A stretch of DNA of 64,000 nt from Ilyonectria destructans. Taxonomy: Eukaryota > Ascomycota > Sordariomycetes > Hypocreales > Nectriaceae. A program made the translations under genes and the position numbers. Position 1 is the stretch's first letter. Each line of letters begins with the position of its first letter. The DNA is taken from positions 1,054,001-1,118,000 of the forward strand of contig JAHEWK010000002.1 in the NCBI GenBank assembly GCA_020740775.1, written 5' to 3'. This document shows positions 1-10,445 of this stretch, piece by piece. The notes beneath the pieces are model-generated. The model was not told the origin of the DNA, searched no databases, and worked only from the letters and a program-made list of their open reading frames with translations.

Positions 1-2628
1 CCCCGTCTTGTCATCCAGGGCTCCAAGGGAGGGATGGGGTCCCCCCGGGAGGGGAGGGGGAGGGTCGTCCCGTTCTGGTCCCGCGTGGGCGGGTCCATCT
101 GCCAGCGCATCACCTCATATTCGCTGCACCTGGCTTGGCGTTCCCTTGTGCCGGTACGACTGCGCCGTTTGGGTTGTGTGGCACCGTGCGGGCAGTATTT
201 GTCGGTTTTGGCGCCCGTCTGCTGCAGGTTCTCGGAAGGCGATGAACAGGTGTGTCTGGCTGTCTGTCTGCCCACTGGAGACGGGCTACGTGGACGACAA
301 CTCAACAGAGATTGCGTCGATGGCGGAGATCTTCACCGTCAAGAGCATCAAGAGTTGGAACTAGAGGAGCACGTGAAACTGGACGGCATCGAGTCGGAGA
401 CCGCGGTGCAGAAGCGACCCGACAGCGCGTTTCTGGGGCGGTTGGCTTTCGGGCAGTGTGCCTCTACGACCCGTGGCGCTGGTTCTAGCAGGGTTGTGAC
501 GAGCGCTCTACAACGAATGCAGATGGGGCGTGACGTTGCTCGACAAAACCATCCACACAGAGTCGACTTCTCCAAAAACCCGATGTCAGCATCCTGTGCG
601 GAGATCCATGAATCGGGCCCCGTGTGGTTGAGATGGCGGCTACACCAACTGGTTAATGCGGTTCAACCGGTGGCTCGCTTGCGTGCTAGTTGCTGTGAAA
701 TTTCTTCCCTTGACCCCCGCACTGTGGCATCTCGACGGTGCTTTCCTTGGGAGGATGGGGGTGTGCTCGATGCCCACCGGGTGCTGTGCTGTGCTCGTCT
801 CGCCTGTTCTGAGAGGTGGTCGTGATGCCAACAAATGTAGCCTCATTTTCAGTATCAGTCTGGTGGAGAGAGCAAATAGCACAGCGGCCCGTGCGCTGCG
901 GAACCGAGGCACATCTGGTCCACTGTGATCACGCACTGGTCAGCGACGGACGGGAAGCAACGCACACTACTGTAGGCGACCCATCGTGGTGGGCGCCAAC
1001 TGTCCGAGTAGGCAATGTACATGGCATACCCGCAAACGCACAGCCGCCCAACCAACAGAACGGATCTCGTGGGTGTTCCCACGGCCTTGGTTGTTGGGTG
1101 CGAATGAAGGGGGGTTTGGTTTATTGCCTCAGCTGGCAAACCCGGCAGCCCGGTAGGTGATAACGATTAGTTGCTCTCGTCAGCCACCGGCTTGGACGAG
1201 GAGCGATGTAGTGACGCCCCAATCGTTATCTATCTGCTCCGTACACTATCCTGGGATCTGCTCCATACTACGCCCAATCCTTGGATCGAAGCCAGGGTGT
1301 CATGCCCGTCTCGGTCCATCTGGACAGCCAGGATATGGACCCTCTCCAATAGTTACTATACGCGCGTAGGTACAGTACAACAGCACAATCCCGTCCCGGT
1401 AGGACAAAGCACTCACTCCGATGAGGAGTACAGTCAAGTCAACCACCAAGCAACTAAAAAGCCGGTACCCATAACGCCGCCGCCCAGTCCAAGTTCGGCG
1501 AGATCCACCCCGGACCTAACCTAACGTTCGGTTCTGAGAGAGAAAAAAAGACCCGCCCGCATCAGGCCTAACTCCCAACCAAGATGGTTCCCGCCATGGG
1601 GCTGGCTCGGCTCGTGCGCCTCCGTCTGTGTGTCGGTGTCGTGCGTGGAGCACTGGGAGCACTAAGTTAGAGCGCTGGAGCCGGGTGTGGTTTTGATAGA
1701 TATTTAGGGCCCTGGCACCGGCGTCAATCATTGCCTCGTTCCGTTCCCTCTCTTCTCGATGACAAACTTGCGTCCCTACGTACATTCCCTTGGATCAACA
1801 ACCTACTGATTAATTGTCGCGGGGGCCGTTTTCTTCTTCACCTTCTTCTTCTTCTCTGTCCGATCTGCATTCCCATCTCAGGTAAGCCCGACTTTGCTTT
1901 TGTTCACCTTCTTTCTTCCCTCCTCTTTCGTCGCTCTGCAGCCATTTGTAGCCCTCCATCGTCTTCCCTGCCCCTCTCCTCCCCTCGTTTCGCTGTCTTT
2001 CCTGTGCCCTGTCACAAGAAGCAAGGCAACAAAGATACAACATCCCGCTGTTGCCGCTACGAACTTTTGCCTTATCGTCTCAGCATCGCCGTCCCTTTCA
2101 GATCTCAGTCTAGCCTTTCCCCCAGGAATCAACTCGCTTGACAAGTTGACATGGCGCCGAACACACACACATCCATACCATGCACAGCCAGACACACATC
2201 ACATCACCCCGCGCCGGCGCATGCACACTGGGAACATGCACGCACACAAGCACACACCCAAGCAGAGACACACATATGACCATCGTCACGTACGAATAGA
2301 CGGCTCCTAACGCCATACACAGTGTCTAGGCCCATCCTCGGACCGTGACGTCAGCTCCCCGTCCCAATCCCCAATCTCAAACCCGCGAGACACAGCCAGC
2401 GACGCCACAGCCAGCCCGTCTCTATAATCCTCCGACTAGCGTTTAGCGCGCCATTGACTGGCCTTGGGTCTCCCGATAGTTCGATTCCAACGCCTCTCAA
2501 CTCCAATTTCCGACTCTCCTCCTCATCGAGGCTTTGGCCCACGCTGCAACGACACTGGTGCACTTGCTCGTTTGTGGCCCACGCTACGCCGAGAGGTGTT
2601 AATACGGCTCTAGCTCCGTGAAACCGCC
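1..2628. other. Intergenic region at left edge, upstream of methyltransferase gene
   Basis: No gene is supported here. Open frames exist on both strands (the longest begins at an ATG at 34 and runs to 825), but their translations are rich in Arg, Cys and Trp, lack recognisable domains, and overlap equally long frames on the other strand. Positions about 1740-2130 are strongly pyrimidine-rich (CTTCTTCTT-type runs), and 2155-2275 holds short CA-rich stretches. Both look like promoter or 5' untranslated sequence of the gene starting at 2629. A promoter or a non-coding transcript cannot be excluded. Confidence 0.5.
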
Positions 2629-4192
2629 ATGAACTCCCCGCCTGACTCCTTCGTACGCCGGACTCCTGGCCCCGAATCGATCCCTGACACTTCCCGCTCC
2701 GACCAGCACGTCCGCCTCCCCAGCATGTCGCCCTCCGACGATGTCGATCCCTCCGAAGGGAAATCTACCACTGGCCGCTTCGGTCCGCCGTCCCCCGCTT
2801 CATCCTCGTCTGCAATTGCCGTCGGTAGCGGCCAAGAAGCCGCCGTCATCCAGAGCATCGAACGCGGCGAGTACGACAGCAACGACCTCGATGACACCCG
2901 CAGCCTGACCGAGAGCATCCGCCAGCACATCGTCGATGGCGGCCTCCGCTACCACGCTTATCACGCCGGCCAATATTTATTCCCCAACGACGAAACCGAG
3001 CAATACCGAGACGACCTAAAGCACAACCTCTCAATCTACTTGTGCGACGGCGAATCATTCTTTGCACCCATTCATGAACGGCTTGAATCTGCAGCCATGG
3101 TGCTTGATTTGGGTAAGTCCTCACCAACACCCCCCTGTCCGAGTCGGCTTTGGAGGAGTTTGGCCAATGGCATCTGGATGGCACAGCTGCGGTCATTCTA
3201 GAACCCCTGCCATGGCTTTGCCTCAGTCACTTTCGGACTTGCTGTCGAAACCCAGGTTTAAAGTGGAAAGAGATAGACTAGCTGTGTTATAACACTAATA
3301 CTGACATGTTTTGTTACAGGCACTGGAACTGGAAAATGGTGTATCGATCGTAAGTCAATTCCTACATGCGTGTGGAAGCTCTGTTATCTACCAAGTCTTG
3401 GTCGTCAACTGTAGCTCGTTGTATTTTCAGCCTGACTAACATGGCATGCAGTGGCTGATGATTACCCCAACTGCGAATTTCACGGCATGGATCTGTCGCC
3501 AATTCAACCCGATTGGGTCCCCGAGAATGTCTTGTTTGTCGTAGATGACATCGAGCACGAAGCAGGCTGGACATATCCTGATGAAAAATTCGATTATATT
3601 CACATCCGCCATACCATCCATTCCATAAGGGACCGACCCCAATTGTGGGAACGAATATACAAGTGCGTTCACCCGCCCGCCCGGGTCGATTCGCCTAGTT
3701 CAACCCAGCTAACCCTTGCGTAGACATCTAAAACCTGGAGGTTACGTGGAAATCCAGGAGTTCCAATACATTGCGGCCTGCGACGATCAATCGTGCGATG
3801 GTCCATACGCTGTCCGGGACTTTTTGCGCTTCCTGAAAGAAGGCATGGCAGCCCTGGGCACCGATCTTCTCGGCATTCGCAATGTCGAAGACGAGCTCTG
3901 TGCCGCAGGTTTCCAAGGCGTCGCTCAAACCAACCTCAAATGCCCTATTGGACCCTGGGCCAAGAAAACACGGCTCCAGGAATGTGGTCATGTCTTGCGA
4001 GATGTCATCATGTGGGGACTTATTGGTTTGTCCCGAAGACCATTCCGCGACGGTTTGAAGTGGACAAACCTCCAAATCGAAATGTTCCTCGTCGACGTTC
4101 GCAAGGCCCTCAGCGAAGAGGTCAATGGCCTACCAAAATTCCACTCCTACTTTCCGTTTCACAGCCTCTACGCACAGAAGCCTTTGAAGTAG
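2629..4192 (+). CDS. LaeA-like SAM-dependent methyltransferase
   Basis: Predicted class I SAM-dependent methyltransferase of the LaeA-like/TAM-domain group that is expanded in filamentous fungi. The model has four exons: 2629-3112, 3320-3349, 3452-3662 and 3724-4192, giving 397 aa. Each intron begins with a GT donor (GTAAGT, GTAAGT, GTGCGT) and ends in CAG or TAG, and the frame is kept throughout. The first ~75 residues are Pro/Ser-rich and probably disordered. Motif I, VLDLGTGTGKW, lies near residues 157-167 and is completed only by splicing in the 30-nt exon. It is followed by the acidic HGMDLSPIQP strand, then FDYIHIRH, and then HLKPGGYVEIQ, all typical of the family. The substrate is unknown. 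LaeA itself is a nuclear regulator of secondary metabolism, but most LaeA-like paralogues are uncharacterised, so a regulatory role is inference. The gene lies 1.4 kb upstream of, and co-oriented with, an ABCC transporter. Confidence 0.9.
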
Positions 4193-5626
4193 AACGGAGT
4201 GGATGTGTATGGCTCAAAAAGCGTAACCTCGATCTCCATGAGAAGTCTGGAGATGAGCAGAATCGCACTACTATGCCACCACATGTTGGTGGCAATCTGC
4301 CCCTCACCCGGGGGGCCTTCAAATGCGACAAAGGTCGTGTTACGGCCTTTTGTGACGATACCACAATATTCATGATGAATTATGATAACATATACCTGGC
4401 TCAAGATAGAAAATGGTTGGGGGACTGGCGCTTGGTAACTATGGAAGTACTTTGTTTGCAATGGTCAATTATATTGGAACGGGCCTCGGGGTCAATTAGC
4501 GGCATACTTGGTAGTTAACCAGGGAGCGATGCTAGCGAGAAAGTTTTACATGTTTGTCTGCATCCCTTGTGATATTTGGCGACTAGAGATGCCCATGTAT
4601 CTGATGCACTGCCCGACTCAGGGCGTCTGTTTGTAAAAGTAGGTGAGGCACTCATTTCACGTTAAGCATAAACTTCAACTTTAACTAAACCCGGAAAGTC
4701 CAACGTGTGACAACATGAATCGCTACGGTATCAATACAATCTTGGATATTCTCTTAAGTCTCTGATGGATTAACCATATACCACTACTTTGATAAACCCT
4801 GCTTGATCTTTGTTGCTCTTCCCGGAAGTTGTGGCCAGCCTCGCTTGGAAACATCTCAACACCACACCCCGTCGCCTGAAGGATGCAATCAAATCGTCTG
4901 CATTGCGGTCAAGTGATTGAAAGATCATATCAGATGGAGGTCTATCGCGAGGCTTCAGGAAAATGTATCTCTATCCTATGGCCGAAAACGGCAATCTTGG
5001 AACTCCCCTGTTAAGTCGTGGTGATGACGGAGTAAGACGTTCAAGAAACGTCCCGAAAAGTGGAAACATCCAATGGGAGACTTCTTCGCTATCGCTATCG
5101 GACGAAAGCTTTCCCGAATGCCTTTGTTTTATTGGTGGAAGGAGTTGAAATGCACATCACCTGATGTAAGCGTCTCTTAACGCTCCGCTGTGTGCAGCAA
5201 GCTCGCCTGCATGGATCTCGATGACCTGCCTCTTTGGACATGGTAAGCTTTGGCAACAATGCTAAACGAATACCTTGGACTAATGCCGCACCAGAAGAGA
5301 CTTGATGTACCTGTCTATTGCTATTCCCAAGATCTTCGGTTTGGGCATGCAAGTTTCATGTTGACAAACTCGGTGGCTGCCTGCAACCTACATAACTAGC
5401 TAGTATCCAGCAACTGGTTTGCGTAATCATATGAGTTAACGTGACGACGCTTGACGACGCTTGACGGAGCTCAACCGCGTCACGGCCTACGCGACCACAA
5501 CCATTCTGCCACCTTTCGTCGTAATGCATTTTTGAACCGGGCAGAATAAAGAGCCAAACTTCCTTCCGAGGCGTCAGTCCTTGTGTCCCGCAACTAAGAG
5601 TTGTCTAATCCATCTCCCTGACCGCC
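4193..5626. other. Intergenic region between methyltransferase and ABCC transporter genes
   Basis: No gene is supported; the ORFs are all short and unlike any family I know. The proximal part contains the TGACG repeat array described separately. The sequence just before 5627 has no obvious strong TATA box. Confidence 0.5.
5441..5470 (+). promoter_or_regulatory. Three phased TGACG direct repeats upstream of the ABCC transporter
   Basis: A 10-bp unit (KTGACGACGC, last copy TTGACGGAGC) is repeated three times head to tail. TGACG cores lie at 5442-5446, 5452-5456 and 5462-5466, and an inverted copy (CGTCA) lies at 5478-5482. TGACG is the half-site of CRE/ATF-type bZIP factors. The copies are one helical turn apart and about 160-185 bp before the transporter ATG, which suits cooperative binding. 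The repeat is seen directly; its regulatory role is inference. Confidence 0.5.
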
Positions 5627-8600
5627 ATGAGTTCCATGCTCTGCATCAACGACGGCTCCTTTGGACCAGGCGTCCAAGGATGCCGTGGCGACTTTGACTT
5701 TACGCAAAAGTTTGAGCGCATCTTTTTTTCTATTATTCCGGCCTCTGTGTTTGTCGCCGCGGCTGTTGCTCGGGTAGCGGTGTTGTCTCAAAGGTCCCGC
5801 ATTGTTAACGGCCGAATCTTCCAATATCTGAAGTTGGTGAGTATCTGACTATCCCCAAGTCAAGGAGTAAGCGGTGAGGGGCTAACATAGCAATCTTCCT
5901 TTTAGGGCACAATTACGGTCTATTCCATCATTCAACTTGCCCTACTGACCCTCTTCATCACGGGAGCACCTGGTGTGGTACACGGCCTCTCAGTCGCCGG
6001 GGCTGCTCTAGTGTTTGCCGCATCCCTATCCGCCACAGCCCTTTCCGCCCTCGAGCATTCAAGGGCCCGTAGACCATCAACACTGCTCAACATCTACATT
6101 CTGCTGACGTTGATCTTCGACATTGTACAAGCCCGGACTGCATGGCTCAGCATAGCGAGTTGGCATCAGACCATCCTAGCGCGCCTCTTCACCTCGTCAA
6201 TCGCTGTAAAAGTTATCGTCTTGTGTCTCGAGGCCATCCCCAAGACAAAATGGATTCACTGGAACGCTGCCGAGCACAGCCCAGAGGAGTCGAGCAGTGT
6301 CTTCAGCCTCGGTGTGTACTACTGGTTGAATAGGTTGTTCCTGCGTGGATATCGAGATGTCCTGAACATCGATGACCTTTTCCCCCTAGACGAGGGGATG
6401 TCATCCAAAAGGCTTTACGACAAGCTCGCACCTAAACTTCGAATTCACCAATATCGAAACGAACCCAAGTTCGGCCTGTGCAAAGACTTGTGTAGGGCGC
6501 TGGCTGGCCCGTTCCTCGCCCCCATCGCCCCTCGAATCGCACTTATTGGCTTCAAGTTCTGCCAGCCATTCTTTATCAATTCCATACTCGTGTACTTGCA
6601 GACTCCTGATAGCCCGGACACCGGCAAGCTTGGCTATGGACTCATCGCCGCTAGCTTTCTAATATACGTTGGCATTGCAATCTCTTCCGCCTGGTACACC
6701 TATTACAACCAAAAGGCGACCTACATGATTAGGGGATGCTTTGCAGCTACCATATACCGGAAAACTACACGGACAAAATTGACTGCTGCGGATGACTCTG
6801 CGGCGGTGACCCTCATGAGCACCGACATTGAACGGGTCCTCAAGGGGGCTTCCACTGTCCACGAGATGTGGGCTGGCGCAGCTGAAGTAGGGATTGGATG
6901 CTGGTTGCTGGAGAAGCAACTCGGGACCGCTTTCGTGTCGCCAATCATCATCATATTTGCCTGTGCTGGTATTCTGGGGTGGGTATTGACATTTGTCGGC
7001 AAGAAGCAGGGCGAGTGGATGGCCAAGATTCAAAACCGAGTCGGGCTAACCTCGAATGCCATCTCCAACATGAAGTTGTACAAGATCTCGGGTGTCACTG
7101 GCCCAGTGGCTGAGCTAATACAGAGTCTGCGTGTTGGTGAGATCAAGATGGGTAACCAATTCCGATGGCTGGTGATTCTCGCTGCAGCATTGGGCTTCTC
7201 GCCGATCTGCCTCTCGCCCGTCATTACATTCGCTGTCACCTCGGAGACTCTCCAAGTGGAAACGCTATTCACGTCACTGTCATACATCACTCTTCTTACC
7301 GCTCCGCTCGTTTACGTGTTCCAAAGCCTCCCGTCCATCTTTGCGGCGGTGACCTGCACTCAACGAATTCAAAAGTTCCTTGCATATGAGCCACGAATCG
7401 ATTTTAGGAAGAAATATGATGCATCTTCCTCAGAGTCAGACCCCGAGAAGAGTAGCTCGGCTGAAGGAGGTGTTGCACCCTCAGCATTCACAATTGAAAA
7501 CGGCAGCTTTGGATGGGGCGGGGAGAAGATGACACTGAATCAAATCAACGCATCCATCCCAGCTAATCAGCTCACCTTGGTCATCGGTCAAGTCGCCTCT
7601 GGAAAGTCAACATTTTGCAAGGTGCTACTTGGAGAAGTCCCTGTATCTTCAGGAACGGTGACCGTATTCTTCTCACAATCTCAGATTGGATACTGCGAAC
7701 AGACGCCGTTTCTCTACAACGCGTCGTTCAAGGAAAACATCATTGGCCACTGCGAGTTTGACCAGAAAAAGTACGACGAAATTATCGATGCGACTATGCT
7801 AAGCACGGATGTCGCTCTCCTCCCAGATGGACACGATACCAAAATTGGCAACAATGGTATCATGTTGAGCGGCGGGCAGAAGCAGCGAGTCTCCGTTGCC
7901 CGAGCTTTGTATTCGGAGTCAGATATCATGGTTTTTGATGACGTACTCAGCGGACTTGACAACGACACAGAGGCTGAGCTGTTTAACCGCGTCTTTGGGC
8001 CGAACGGCATCACTCGTCGACGAAACGCGACAGTCGTGATTTGCACCCACTCTATACGGCACTTGCCCACTGCGAACCATATCATTGCACTCGACACTGA
8101 TGGCACTGTTATTGAGCAGGGCACGTTCCAAGACTTGAAACAGAATAACAAGTATGTTCAAAGTCTCGGGGTAAAGCAAGGCGACGAGACTCCTCGGAGT
8201 GAAACCGAGAGACCGAAAGATCAGCAAGCTGTGATCGCGCCGAAACCGACATCAAATGGGATCAAGGCTGCCTTGGATGACAAGGCAAGGCAGTTGGGCG
8301 ACTGGTCTATCTACAGCCACTACTTCCGAAGTGTTGGCCTTCGGCCAGTCTCCGTTCTCGTCTTCAGTGCCGTGATGTACGGCGCGTTGGGTAACTTCTC
8401 CACGGTCTGGATCAAATTTTGGGCCGAAGATTCGTTTGACAGACCTGTCGCTTTCTACATCGGAATTTATGGCCTCCTTCGAGTCTTGGCCGTCATGTGT
8501 ATTATTCTCAACGCCATCTCAACGCTCATCTTCATGATTACATATTCCGGAACGGTTCTCCACAAGCGGGCCATCACCACTGTGGTCACAGCGCCATTGA

Positions 8601-10152
8601 GATTTTTCGCAACGACGGATTCTGGCATCGTGACGAACCTGTTTTCGCAGGATATGACCCTTCTGGATAGCGAACTTCCGATGGCGTTGACAAATTTCAC
8701 GATTGACATGGCGGACTGTACTGGCATGGCGTTCGTTATTGCCGCTGCGTCGCCGTATCTTGCTACAGGGTACCCCGTGTTATTTGCTGTTCTTTTCTTT
8801 GTGCAAAAGTTCTACCTTCGGACCTCCCGACAAATCCGTCTTCTTGACTTAGAATCCAAAAGTCCACTATAGTAAGTTATCGCTCCTATGCTAAATGTCG
8901 AGGATGGGGCTAACATGGGGACAGCACCCACTTCCTTGATACTATCAAGGGTGTTGCTACTATCCGTGCCTTTGGCTGGGAGAATCTCGACATCGAGCAG
9001 AACAACGAACTCCTGGACACGTCCCAACGCCCAGCCTACTTGCTTGCTATGATCCAGCAATGGCTGTTAACGACTCTTTATCTCATTGTTGCCGGCATGG
9101 CTGTCCTTATTGTTTCACTAGCCACGCAACTCAGAGTCAACACCGGGCTTACAGGTGCATCTCTGGTGACATTGTTAACTTTTAGTGAGTCGGTATCGAA
9201 CTTGATTCGAGCTTACACGATGCTTGAGACCTCGCTCGGCGCGGTTAGCCGTCTGCGGACGTTCAGCGAGACGGTCAAGCCGGAGTATCAACCTGGCGAA
9301 GATATTGAACCTCCACAGGAGTGGCCGCAAGGGGGGCGCATTGACATCAATGACGTCTCTGCATCCTACGAACCCGAGTTAAAAAGCGAGAACGGAGTAG
9401 TGGCCTCGCCATCTAATCTTGTCATCCGCAATCTCACATTGAGCATTCTTCCGAGACAAAAGGTAGCCATTTGTGGTAGGACAGGAAGCGGAAAATCGAC
9501 CTTCATTCTCCTTCTGCTTCGCCTGCTCGATCCCCTCGAATCTTGCAGTAGAAACATGGAAATCGACGGCACCCCCCTCAACCGCATTGATCGCGCTACA
9601 CTCCGCAAACGCATTATTGCTATTCCGCAGGATGCTGTGTTCCTTCCTGACGGCAGTACTGTCAAGTCTAATATCGACCCTCATGAAATAGCAACTCCAC
9701 AAGAGTGTCTTGATGCCCTAACGGTTGTTCAACTTGCCAGCTTTGTTGAAGACCGCGGCGGCCTGGAATCCGGCATGAACGCTGATGATCTCAGCGCTGG
9801 ACAGAAGCAATTATTCAGTCTTGGAAGAGCGATCTTGCGACGGCGCATCCGTGACAGACTCACGAATCGCGAGAAAAGTAGTGGTGTGCTGCTGCTGGAC
9901 GAGGTAAGCAGCAGTGTTGACAAAGTGACGGACCGGGCTATGCAGGAGATCATTCGCGAGGAGTTTGAGAATTACACTATAGTGATGGTATCGCACAGGC
10001 TGGAGATGGTCATGGACTTTTTCGACCGCGTTGTCGTCCTTGATAAGGGGGCTATGGTGGAATCGGGGAGCCCGCGGGAGCTAATCGAGACTCCGGGAAG
10101 TCGGTTTGGTGAGTTGTGGGCAATCGAGAACCGTGACACAGAGAGCGAGTAG
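5627..10152 (+). CDS. ABCC (MRP-type) multidrug/metabolite transporter
   Basis: Full-length ABC exporter of the fungal ABCC family, 1467 aa, encoded by exons 5627-5836, 5906-8871 and 8925-10152. Introns have donors GTGAGT and GTAAGT and acceptors TAG and CAG, and splicing restores the frame (…SKSPLY/THFLDT…). An N-terminal set of hydrophobic helices (TMD0, about residues 30-200) precedes the TMD1-NBD1-TMD2-NBD2 core. NBD1 has Walker A GQVASGKST near 628, signature LSGGQKQR near 723 and Walker B DIMVFDD. NBD2 has Walker A GRTGSGKST near 1242, signature LSAGQKQ near 1347 and Walker B LLLDE near 1381. The Asp in place of the catalytic Glu in NBD1, and intact NBD2, is the usual ABCC asymmetry. 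Substrates are probably organic anions, drugs or secondary metabolites at the plasma or vacuolar membrane; the actual substrate is unknown. The start is the first ATG before the conserved CxND…FGP…GCRxDFDFT opening. Confidence 0.95.
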
Positions 10153-10345
10153 ATTGACATACCCTGTTTAATGAATGCTACGATTGTTTTTCTTCAAGAG
10201 TGGACTAAAATGAATCACTGAGTGCCTAACGTATGTATCAGGGGGAAGTTCACTATTAATTGGCGTCATCACAACGCGAACATCAAGGATGCGAAAAATA
10301 ATTATCAATTTAGGATTATATGCCTAAGTAATATATAGTACTAGC

Positions 10346-10367
10346 CTTTAGTATTTTAATACTAAGG
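10346..10367. repeat. Palindrome in the convergent 3' region of the two transporter genes
   Basis: TTAGTATT-TT-AATACTAA forms an 8-bp perfect inverted repeat with a 2-nt centre (10348-10365), in an AT-rich stretch of about 200 bp between the convergent ABCC and ABCG genes. It could be a shared transcript-end hairpin or a trace of a small AT-rich element. The palindrome is seen directly; its function is not established. Confidence 0.4.
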
Positions 10368-10445
10368 ATATCAACTTTTGTCTATTGTCATTACTGTGCC
10401 TTCTCAGTCATGTAAGGCCATTGTCGTGTGCCTGTTACAGGCAAA

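Noticed and set aside
34..825. 263-codon open frame at the left edge
   Set aside because: It starts with ATG but its product is Cys/Arg/Trp-rich with no domain, and similar-size frames exist on the opposite strand over the same DNA. Likely chance in GC-rich sequence, although the region is cut by the window edge.
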